DNA of 64,000 nucleotides from an uncultured Clostridia bacterium. GTDB taxonomy: Bacteria; Bacillota; Clostridia; Oscillospirales; JAAYOS01. Made by a program: the position numbers and the translations under genes. The notes beneath the pieces were generated by a model that worked only from the letters and a program-made list of their open reading frames with translations, was not told the origin of the DNA and did no database searches. Positions 49,401-56,318 of the stretch are shown here, piece after piece. Position 1 is the first letter of the stretch; every line of letters begins with the position of its first letter. The stretch is taken from positions 113,834 to 177,833 of the forward strand of contig CANQDU010000004.1 in assembly GCA_947593925.1 (NCBI GenBank), written 5' to 3'.

Positions 49401-50456
49401 ATCGAGAGCGGCAAGGTGAACTACGTCATCTCCACCTCCTCGAAGGGGCGCATTCCCACGCGCGACAGCGTCCGCATACGCCGCAAGGCGGTCGAGCGGA
49501 ACGTCCCCTGCCTCACGTCCATTGACACGGCAAATGCCCTCGCGCGGAGCCTCGAGAGCCGCTGGTCGCTCCGCAACACCGAGCTCGTGGACGTCTGCTG
49601 TATGCGCACCCGCCCGGAGGAGATACCGTTTGTGAAGATGCAGAGCTGCGGCAACGACTACATCGTCGTTGACTGTCTCTCGCGCGGCATCACAAACCCG
49701 AACGGCATCGCCGTCCGCTTTGCGGACAGGCGGTACGGGATAGGCGGAGACGGCGTAGCCGTCATACTCCCCAGCCACACGGCGGACGCATGTATGCGCA
49801 TCTTCAACCCGGACGGCAGTGAGGGTGAGATAGGCGGCAACGGTCTCCGCTGTGTCGGAAAGTACCTCTACGACAACGGCATCGTCCCGCGCCGCGTAAT
49901 GGACATTGAGACGGCGGCGGGCATCCGCACAGTCCGCGTCTACACCAACCGAGGCGTGACGGCGGAGGCGAGCGCCGAGATGGGGCTCCCCGTCTTCGAG
50001 CCGGAGAAGATACCCTCCACGCTCGACGGCGAGCGCGTCATAAACCGCAAGGTGAAGATAGCGGGCGAGGAGCACACGATAAACCTCGTCTCGATGGGAA
50101 ATCCGCACTGCGTCGTCTTCCGCGACGACGTGGACACGCTCAACATCGCGGAGATCGGCCCGCACTTTGAGAACTGCGAGCTCTTCCCCGAGCGGATAAA
50201 CACCGAGTTCTGCAAGATAGTGGACGACCACACGATACGCATGCGCGTGTGGGAACGCTCGGTGGGCGAGACCTGGGCGTGCGGCACCGGCGCGTGCGCG
50301 GCGGTCGTCGCGGCGATAGAGAACGGCTTCTGCCGGAAGGGTGAGGAGATAAGCGTCCGTCTGCGCGGCGGCAGTCTCCGCGTCACCTGCCGCGACGACG
50401 GCATCACGATGCGCGGCGACACCGTCGAGGTGTTCCGGGGAACGATAAGCATATAA
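46404..50456 (+). CDS. carB-dapF: Fusion: carbamoyl-phosphate synthase large subunit + diaminopimelate epimerase
   Basis: A single open frame of 1350 residues. Residues 1-1076 are a complete CarB: two ATP-grasp halves (starting [21 protein letters not shown] and [21 protein letters not shown]), an oligomerisation region between them, and a C-terminal MGS allosteric domain. Residues 1077-1350 are a complete DapF of 274 residues: KMQSCGNDY, both catalytic cysteines (Cys74 of the domain in GGNGLRC; Cys217 in ACGTGA) and GNPHCV. There is no stop codon and almost no linker. GGAGGAG at 49616-49622 lies nine bases before an in-frame GTG (49632), so DapF may also be made separately. ATG 46404 has AAGGAGG and overlaps the carA stop. 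Confidence 0.93.
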   Translation: [1350 protein letters not shown]

Positions 50457-50474
50457 AATTCTGCAACATAGGAC

Positions 50475-50509
50475 AAATCGGGCGGTTCCTTTCGGAACCG
50501 CCCGATTTT
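50475..50509 (+). terminator. Terminator of carA-carB/dapF
   Basis: AAATCGGGCGGTTCC / GGAACCGCCCGATTT with loop TTTC and a short T-tail, 19 bases after the stop. The arm resembles that of the tRNA terminator at 37040. Confidence 0.8.
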
Positions 50510-50537
50510 CATAAGGGCGCGGATTTCATCCGCGCCC

Positions 50538-50811
50538 TTGCCTCGCAGAGTTCGCCGCCGCAGGCGGCGAATAGAGTCAAATCTGTTTTTTCCGACGGCG
50601 TGTACGTCGGAAAAAACTCTTTGCGCGCAGCGTGCGTCGATTTTCCGCCGCAGGCGGAAAACTCGGCGCGAAGCGGAGTGTTTGCTGTCGGTAGGGCTTC
50701 GCCCTATCCGACAGTTTCACTTGGAATTGCGCCTGCGCAATTCCAAGTGAACTTCTCGCGGGGAATTGGTAAGGCGGGCAGACAAAGTCTGCCCGCCGCG
50801 ATTCCCCGCGA
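50538..50811 (-). repeat. Mosaic hairpin repeat, copy 3, inverted (modules A-B-B-C-D-E)
   Basis: Read on the minus strand it starts with TCGCGGGGAAT, an inner palindrome GGCGGGCAGAC/GTCTGCCCGCC, TTACCA and ATTCCCCGCGA (module A). Two B hairpins follow (TTCACTTGGAATTGCGC; CTGTCGG...CCGACAG), then CTCCGCTTCGCGCCGAG, a C hairpin with TCGACGCACGCT, D (TTTTTTCCGACGTACACGCC then complement) and E ending CTCTGCGAGGC. Compared with copy 2, the outer stem of module A changed on both sides from GGCAAAT/ATTTGCC to GGGGAAT/ATTCCCC. This fills the gap between carB-dapF and ridA; no gene is seen. Confidence 0.8.
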
Positions 50812-50813
50812 AA

Positions 50814-50833
50814 TTTCGCAGTTTACTGCGAAA
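50814..50833 (-). terminator. Terminator hairpin overlapping the ridA stop
   Basis: TTTCGCAG / CTGCGAAA with loop TTTA. The TAA stop of ridA is in the loop and the 3' side is followed by TTTCG. The T-tract is short. Confidence 0.5.
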
Positions 50834-51206
50834 TGACCGCGACTGCTTCCACCTCGCACGCGACTCCCTTCGGCAGAGCCTTCACCGCGACGCAGCTACG
50901 CGCCGGGAACGGCTCGGAGAAGTACTTTCCGTACACCTCGTTGAACGCCGCAAAGTCGCCCATGTCCGCGAGGAAGCAGGTGGTCTTGACGACGCTTCCG
51001 AAGCTCGCGCCGCCCTCCTTCAGCACCTCGCCGAGGTTTTTCAGGACCTGCTCGGCCTGCTCCTTTATGCCGCCCGCGACAACGTCGCCGGTGGCGGGAT
51101 CGACCGGTATCTGTCCGGAGGTGTAGAGCATACCGCCCGCGGCTATTGCCTGAGAGTACGGGCCTATCGCGGCCGGAGCCTTGTCGGTGTGTATCTTCTT
51201 CATCAT
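50823..51206 (-). CDS. ridA: RidA family reactive-intermediate deaminase
   Basis: 127 residues. Hydrolyses enamine/imine intermediates (2-aminoacrylate and 2-aminocrotonate) that PLP dehydratases such as IlvA release. The family start KAPAAIGPYSQAI, then LYTSGQIPVDPATG, the catalytic arginine in PARSCVAVKALPKG and the C-terminal EVEAVAV are present. ATG 51206 has GGAGGT six bases upstream. It has its own promoter (51262-51290). Confidence 0.96.
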   Translation of the reverse strand: MMKKIHTDKAPAAIGPYSQAIAAGGMLYTSGQIPVDPATGDVVAGGIKEQAEQVLKNLGEVLKEGGASFGSVVKTTCFLADMGDFAAFNEVYGKYFSEPFPARSCVAVKALPKGVACEVEAVAVISQ

Positions 51207-51261
51207 GGTGTTACCTCCAAAAATATATTGCGAGGGCGTTCCGCCCTTGTCCGCTGTAACG

Positions 51262-51290
51262 ATTGTACCACATTTTCCCGCGTTCTTCAA
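51262..51290 (-). promoter_or_regulatory. Promoter of ridA
   Basis: TTGAAG (51290-51285), a 17-base spacer and TACAAT (51267-51262). Confidence 0.7.
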
Positions 51291-51314
51291 CCGTTTTTCG
51301 GGAGCCGCCGGTGC

Positions 51315-53618
51315 TCACTTAAGCTCCCACTTCACCTCCGGCAGGCCGTCCGCGCCGAGGCGCCACGACACCGAGACGGCGCCGCGCGGCGTGATGACCT
51401 CGCCCTCGGCGTGAGTGAAGTATCCCGGCACCGGCTTCACCTCGAAGCTCGCATATCCCGGCGCGGTCGGACGGACGCCGAGCACCGTCGCCGGAAGCTC
51501 GTAGAGCGCGAGCGAACCCCACGCGTGGCAGTCGCTCCGACCGTCCGGGCTCTCGAGGCAGGTGGTCATGTTGTTTCTCAGCATGTCACGCCAGAGGTCC
51601 CAGAGGTGTTCGGTGCGCTCGTACATCCCCGCCTTCTCTAGCGCGCGGAACATGTAGAACATCATCGCGACCGAGCAGCGCGGGTACTGCTTACCGCCGC
51701 CAGCGTAGACGTTCGTGACCTCGGTGAGTATCCGCTTTCCCTCCTCCGGCGACGCGGTATCGGTGAGCACCGCGAACACCTGACAGTGCTCGCTGTACTC
51801 CTCAAAGCCGGGGCCGTCCTGGTAGAGACCGTTCGCGCCGACGCAGTGCGTGCGGACGGCGCGCCGCGTCTCCTCCGCGCGGGCGCGGTACTCCTCCGCG
51901 ACGCCCGTCCTGCCGACGTACTCCGCAATGTCCGCCGCCGCGTCCAGACCGTAGATGTAGAGCAGACTCTCCATAGTTATCGGGCCTTCGGCGTTCGCGT
52001 TCGGAACGCCGGTCTGCCACTCGTCCACCCAGTCGATAAACGACCAGAACCGCCCGCCGTTGTTCGGACCTCCCGTCTTTGCGACGAGGCCGTGCTCATC
52101 GGTGTTCCGGCGGAAGTATTCGAGTATCCCGTCCACCGTCGGGAGATGGTAACGGATAAGCTCCCTGTCCCCGAAATAGAGCATGTGATCGTGGAGCATG
52201 AGTATGTAGTATATCGAAAAGCCCGGAATGACGTTCGTGCCGTAACAGGGATAGCTGCAATTCAGCAGTCCGTCATAGCGCGCGGAGCGCTTGAAGTCGT
52301 CCATGCACTTGCGGGCGAGGCGGTCGTCCGCCGCGACGTTGTAGGTGTAGAGCATCTGCGAGCGCGAGTCCATGATATACTGGAGCTGCTCGTAGTACGG
52401 GCAGTCCTCGTAAGTCTCGTGCATACAGCGGCGGAGGGTGCGGACGCTGATGTCCCATATGCCCTCCATGCTGCCGTCGGAGGTCAGGACGTGGGTCTTC
52501 ACCTCGAGCGGATAGCCCGTCTCCTCGTATGTGAGGTGCGCGAGCGTGAGCGGTTCGGACGCGGTCTCTATCTCGAGCCGCACGAACCGGAACGTCCTAA
52601 ACCAGAACGGCTCGTACACCTCGGGAGACCGCTCGGTTCCGTGCCCCGAGACCGTGTACTCGTCCGAGTAACCGGCGATAACTCCGCTTGCGCAGTCCTC
52701 GCGGTCGCGCTTCTTCAGCTGCATACCGCCCATGCCGACCTCGACGGCGTAGCTCTCGGCATAGATAAGCTTCACCTTCGCCCCCGCGCCTCCGCACATC
52801 GCAAGCGAGATGTAGCCGGTCATGAGCTCCCCCGCCGTTATCTCGACGGCGACGCGGCTCCCCGCCGGGACGGTGAGCGGCGCGTCCCCGGAAAGGAGCG
52901 CCGTCCACTCGCCTGCGCCGTTTCTGCCCTCGCGCACGACCTTGACGCCCGCGAACCTCGCGGGTTTGCGGTAGAGCGAGGGTATCGGCCTCGGCAGGAG
53001 GTTTCCGGGGCTTATCGCCGTCGGATAGGTGCGCTCGTACCTCGGCTCCGCGAAACGCCAGTCCGAGTCGTCGAAGCCGGCGGACTTCCACCCTTGCGCC
53101 TTTGCCTCGCCCGCGGCGATCTCAAAGAATTGGAGCGGCGCGAAGTATGGGTTCTCGCCCACAATTTTTATCTCGTCCGCGCGGCGGAAGCGCCAAGTCT
53201 CGTCCGCCGGAAGCGTCTCCTCCGAGCCGTCCGCGTGCGTGAGCTTTCCCTTGAAGAAGAAGCCGGGGCGCTCGGTGCGCCATATCGAGTGATTTCCGTT
53301 GCGGTCGGTGAGCGGGTAGCGCAGGACGACCGCCGCGAGGACGTTCGTCCCTTCCGTGAGATACGGGAGAAGATCGACCGTCTCGCAGAACCACACCTTC
53401 GCATCCCCCTTCTCCGGGCCGGTCTCAACGAGGTTTCCGTTGACGTAGAGCTTGTAGCGCGAGTCGGCGGAGACGTCCGCCGTGAAGCCCGCGGGCAACA
53501 TGTCAAACGTGAGTTCCTTGCGGAAATACACTATCTGCGGGTCGGGCGCGAGGGCGGCGTTCGGCTCGCCCGTCCAGACCCACCCGCTTCTCGGCAGACT
53601 TCTGAGGTATTCTTCCAT
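51315..53618 (-). CDS. GH78-type alpha-L-rhamnosidase
   Basis: 767 residues, no signal peptide, so probably intracellular. The N-terminal beta-sandwich modules (residues 1-370) are followed by an (alpha/alpha)6 barrel. The characteristic HETYEDCPYYEQLQY segment with its acidic residues (about 410-425) and IDWVDEWQTGV near 520 are typical of GH78, and the C-terminal beta domain carries PGYASFEVKPVPG. Releases terminal rhamnose from oligosaccharides or plant glycosides. The ribosome site GAGGAG precedes ATG 53618. It follows the esterase gene by 22 bases, so the two probably act on the same acylated rhamno-saccharide. Confidence 0.9.
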   Translation of the reverse strand: MEEYLRSLPRSGWVWTGEPNAALAPDPQIVYFRKELTFDMLPAGFTADVSADSRYKLYVNGNLVETGPEKGDAKVWFCETVDLLPYLTEGTNVLAAVVLRYPLTDRNGNHSIWRTERPGFFFKGKLTHADGSEETLPADETWRFRRADEIKIVGENPYFAPLQFFEIAAGEAKAQGWKSAGFDDSDWRFAEPRYERTYPTAISPGNLLPRPIPSLYRKPARFAGVKVVREGRNGAGEWTALLSGDAPLTVPAGSRVAVEITAGELMTGYISLAMCGGAGAKVKLIYAESYAVEVGMGGMQLKKRDREDCASGVIAGYSDEYTVSGHGTERSPEVYEPFWFRTFRFVRLEIETASEPLTLAHLTYEETGYPLEVKTHVLTSDGSMEGIWDISVRTLRRCMHETYEDCPYYEQLQYIMDSRSQMLYTYNVAADDRLARKCMDDFKRSARYDGLLNCSYPCYGTNVIPGFSIYYILMLHDHMLYFGDRELIRYHLPTVDGILEYFRRNTDEHGLVAKTGGPNNGGRFWSFIDWVDEWQTGVPNANAEGPITMESLLYIYGLDAAADIAEYVGRTGVAEEYRARAEETRRAVRTHCVGANGLYQDGPGFEEYSEHCQVFAVLTDTASPEEGKRILTEVTNVYAGGGKQYPRCSVAMMFYMFRALEKAGMYERTEHLWDLWRDMLRNNMTTCLESPDGRSDCHAWGSLALYELPATVLGVRPTAPGYASFEVKPVPGYFTHAEGEVITPRGAVSVSWRLGADGLPEVKWELK

Positions 53619-53640
53619 TGTTTTCTCCTCTCTTTTTCTC

Positions 53641-54771
53641 TCACAGACGGATGAGCCGCCCGGTCTTTACGTCGCGGGCGTACTTCCCTATCTGCTCCCA
53701 CGCGAGCTCCGCGTAGCTCGGCGTCGGCCAATGCACCATTCCCTCGCAGGAGACCGTCCTGAAAAGGCACTCGCCGCTTCCGTTCACGCTGTCGCCGACG
53801 AAATACCTCCTCCCGCGCTCCTCGCGCACCTCGGTGCGCTCGAACTCCGCGCCTACGCTCCGCACCACCGGGTCGGCGCTCGCGGCGTAGAACTCCGCCG
53901 GCTTCCACTCGGACGCGCCGCATCCGCCGACGCGCCGCCAGTTATCGAACGCGCGGCGCTTCGCCCCCGCGGAGAGGTCGATGACGCCGTCGCGGACGTC
54001 CCCCTCCGGCTCGCGGTGCAGCGGTTCGAGGCAGAGCATCTCGCGCTCGCCCATGAAGAGGAGCGCCGGAACCTCCAGCGTCTCGGCGCGGCGGAGCATT
54101 TCCTCCGTCAGCCTGTACTCCGGGTAGAACTGTCCGTCGAGCTCGTGCGCGCGGACGTCCCCCGCGAAGAGCATACCGCCCATTCCCGCGCCGGCAAAGA
54201 GCTCCGGCCGCGCGAGGACGTTCCTCGACGTCATAAATCCGCCGAAGCTGTAGCCTATGCTGTACACGCGGCTCTCGTCCACCGGGTAGTGCTCCTTCGC
54301 GTAGTCGAGGAGCGCGAGGATGTTGTCAAGGTTCTCGTTTTCCGGGGCGATGACTATGCACTCCTCCCGCGCCGCCAGCTGCATGACGCCGTAGCTCTCG
54401 GCGAGCTGAATAGGGTTGTGCGCCCCGTGCAGGCAGAATATCAGCGGGAAGCGCCGTCCCGGCGCGGACTCGGACGCCACGGGGACGTAGGACGCCCAGC
54501 GGTTCAGCCTGTCCTCGCGGTCGCCGTGCGTCTCCTTTATGAGCCCCTTTTCATACCCGCGCCAGTACATTTTCGACTGCTCCGAGTCCTCGTCCATAGC
54601 CATGACCGCCATCCTCTCCGCGATGGCGCGTCCGTCCTCGGAGGCGGCTATCGCGTCCGCGTCCGCGAGCGAGTCTCCCATGGCGCGGAAAAGTCCCGCC
54701 GGACCCGCGTCCTGCTCGCGGCGGACGTCCTCCTCCGTGAGACCCATCTGAACTTCCTTTTTCTCGTCCAT
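53641..54771 (-). CDS. Alpha/beta-hydrolase fold esterase
   Basis: 376 residues, cytoplasmic. The strand-nucleophile elbow GYSFGG (Ser about residue 193), an oxyanion-side FCLHGAHNP motif (about 110), and a late GMVHWPTPSY with the likely catalytic His. The general look is that of the polyhydroxybutyrate-depolymerase/CE1-like esterases annotated in gut bacteria. The N-terminal 90 residues are helical and unassigned. ATG 54771 has AAGGAGG upstream. First gene of a two-gene operon with the GH78 enzyme, which suggests removal of an acyl or feruloyl group from a plant rhamnoside; this is inference. Confidence 0.75.
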   Translation of the reverse strand: MDEKKEVQMGLTEEDVRREQDAGPAGLFRAMGDSLADADAIAASEDGRAIAERMAVMAMDEDSEQSKMYWRGYEKGLIKETHGDREDRLNRWASYVPVASESAPGRRFPLIFCLHGAHNPIQLAESYGVMQLAAREECIVIAPENENLDNILALLDYAKEHYPVDESRVYSIGYSFGGFMTSRNVLARPELFAGAGMGGMLFAGDVRAHELDGQFYPEYRLTEEMLRRAETLEVPALLFMGEREMLCLEPLHREPEGDVRDGVIDLSAGAKRRAFDNWRRVGGCGASEWKPAEFYAASADPVVRSVGAEFERTEVREERGRRYFVGDSVNGSGECLFRTVSCEGMVHWPTPSYAELAWEQIGKYARDVKTGRLIRL

Positions 54772-54810
54772 ACTATCCCTCCTTGTAAAATCGGTCGTAC
54801 CGTTATTTTA

Positions 54811-54839
54811 ATTATACAGCTTTTTCCCGCCGCGCACAA
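54811..54839 (-). promoter_or_regulatory. Promoter of the esterase/GH78 operon
   Basis: TTGTGC (54839-54834), a 17-base spacer and TATAAT (54816-54811). Confidence 0.7.
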
Positions 54840-54864
54840 TCCATTTTTGCTGTTTGCGCGCGGA

Positions 54865-54888
54865 GAGGGCGGCCGCGCGGCCGCCCTC
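54865..54888 (-). terminator. Palindrome directly after the dinB stop
   Basis: A 24-base perfect palindrome (GAGGGCGGCC / GGCCGCCCTC, centre GCGC) begins at the base after the dinB TAG. It lacks a T-tract read leftward, so it may stabilise the 3' end or terminate poorly. Confidence 0.45.
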
Positions 54889-56157
54889 CTACTCCTGCTC
54901 CTCCTTGTTTCTCTCGTCCTCGAGCATGCGGTGCTCGTCCGCGCCGTGGGCTCCGAAGATGTCGCTCCCCCGGACCGCGCCGAAGACTATCGCGTCCCCG
55001 CCGAACCTGCCGCGTATCGAATCTATCGTGTTTTCGAGGCGCTCGCGCTTCTCGCGCCGGCGCTCGTCCGTGGGGCTCGCGAACAAATCCAGCTGCTCCG
55101 CCGCCTCGTCCTCGCGGACGAGTCCCGCCGCCGTGACCGTGAGCTGACGGATAGGCGCCGTCTCCTGCCAGTTTGAGCGGACCGTCTCGAGCGCCGCAAG
55201 GAATATCTCCCGCGAGAGCGCCGTCGGGCGCGCGAGGCGCGTCCTGCGCGAGATGTCGCGGAAGTCGGGGCTGCGTATCTGCACCACGACCGTCGTACAG
55301 CGGAGGCCGTACTTTCGGAGCCTCCCCGCGACCTCGTCCGAGAGCGCGAGGAGCCCCGCCTTTATGTCCTTCTCGCCCACGAGGTCACGCGTGAAGGTCA
55401 TGCCGCTTCCCATCGACTTTGCCTCCTCGCGCTCCCCGTAGCGCCGGACGGGAGAGCTGTCCTCCCCGCGCGCGTAGTCGTAGACCGAGCGTCCCATCCG
55501 TCCGAGGATGCGTTCGAGAAATTCCGGGTCGGCGTTCGCGACGTCGCCTATAGTTTTTATGCCGAACTTCTCAAGCGTCGCCGCGGTGCGCCGCCCGACG
55601 AACAGCAGCTCGCCTGCGGGGCGCGGCCACACGACCTCGCGAAGATTTTCGCGGCTTATGACGGTCGTGGCGTCCGGCTTCTTCAAATCGCTGCCGAGCT
55701 TCGCGAGTACCTTGCAGAAGCTCACGCCGACCGATATGGTGAGCTCGAACTCGCGCTTCATCGTCTCGCGGAGCTCGCCCGCTATCGTCTCTCCGTCTCC
55801 GAAGAGCGACCGCGAGCCGGTGACGTCAAGCCAGCTCTCGTCTATGCCGAACGGCTCGACCATGTCGGTGTAGCGCAGATACACCTCGTTTACCTTCTTT
55901 GAGAGCTCGGCGTAGCGCTCGTGGTGCGGCGGGACGAGCACGAGCGAGGGGCACTTCCGCTTTGCCTGCCAGACGGTCTCCGCCGTCTGGACGCCCGCCT
56001 TCTTTGCGAGCTCGTTTTTCGCAAGGATTATCCCGTGGCGCAGCTCCGGCGCGCCGCAGACCGCCATCGGCACGCGGCGCAGCTCCGGGTGGCCTATGCA
56101 CTCGACCGAGGCGTAGAAGCTGTTGAGGTCGCAATGCAGTATCGTCCTGTCCGGCAC
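54889..56157 (-). CDS. dinB: Y-family DNA polymerase IV-type protein
   Basis: 422 residues. ImpB/MucB/SamB palm with HCDLNSFYASVE (catalytic Asp) and GIDESWLDVTG (Asp-Glu), helix-hairpin-helix, little finger, and a C-terminal beta-clamp motif QLDLFA (about residue 363) followed by a 60-residue charged tail. Error-prone lesion bypass. Start GTG 56157 has AAAGGAGGCGATC upstream. A LexA-like box covers its promoter, so SOS control is likely. Confidence 0.93.
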   Translation of the reverse strand: MPDRTILHCDLNSFYASVECIGHPELRRVPMAVCGAPELRHGIILAKNELAKKAGVQTAETVWQAKRKCPSLVLVPPHHERYAELSKKVNEVYLRYTDMVEPFGIDESWLDVTGSRSLFGDGETIAGELRETMKREFELTISVGVSFCKVLAKLGSDLKKPDATTVISRENLREVVWPRPAGELLFVGRRTAATLEKFGIKTIGDVANADPEFLERILGRMGRSVYDYARGEDSSPVRRYGEREEAKSMGSGMTFTRDLVGEKDIKAGLLALSDEVAGRLRKYGLRCTTVVVQIRSPDFRDISRRTRLARPTALSREIFLAALETVRSNWQETAPIRQLTVTAAGLVREDEAAEQLDLFASPTDERRREKRERLENTIDSIRGRFGGDAIVFGAVRGSDIFGAHGADEHRMLEDERNKEEQE

Positions 56158-56186
56158 GGGATCGCCTCCTTTCCGCGTTTACCGTG

Positions 56187-56215
56187 ATTATAGCACACGG
56201 GCGAACATTTGTCCA
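56187..56215 (-). promoter_or_regulatory. dinB promoter with LexA-like box
   Basis: Minus strand TGGACA (56215-56210), a 17-base spacer and TATAAT (56192-56187). On the plus strand CGAACATTTGTCC (56202-56214) overlaps the -35 and spacer. It differs at one half-site base from the Gram-positive LexA palindrome of type GAAC-N4-GTTC. Confidence 0.75.
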
Positions 56216-56249
56216 GTCCAAATTCCGGCCATTCGTCCCTTTCCGGGTG

Positions 56250-56278
56250 TTGCAAAGCGCGAAAACGCGTGCTATAAT
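56250..56278 (+). promoter_or_regulatory. Promoter of the phosphofructokinase gene
   Basis: TTGCAA (56250-56255), a 17-base spacer and TATAAT (56273-56278), 41 bases before the start. Confidence 0.85.
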
Positions 56279-56318
56279 ATTCCTGCATGGATCCCAAAAA
56301 TATGGAGGTATAAATGTT

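Noticed and set aside
49560..49700. CarB-DapF join as two separate genes overlapping in different frames
   Set aside because: The DapF start and all its codons are in the same frame as carB with no stop between them.
46290..50231. A 1313-codon open frame on the minus strand opposite carB-dapF, and similar long antisense frames opposite ilv/leu and car genes
   Set aside because: They are by-products of GC-rich codon use in the real genes; they show no ribosome sites, no family motifs and arginine/valine-heavy low-complexity translations.
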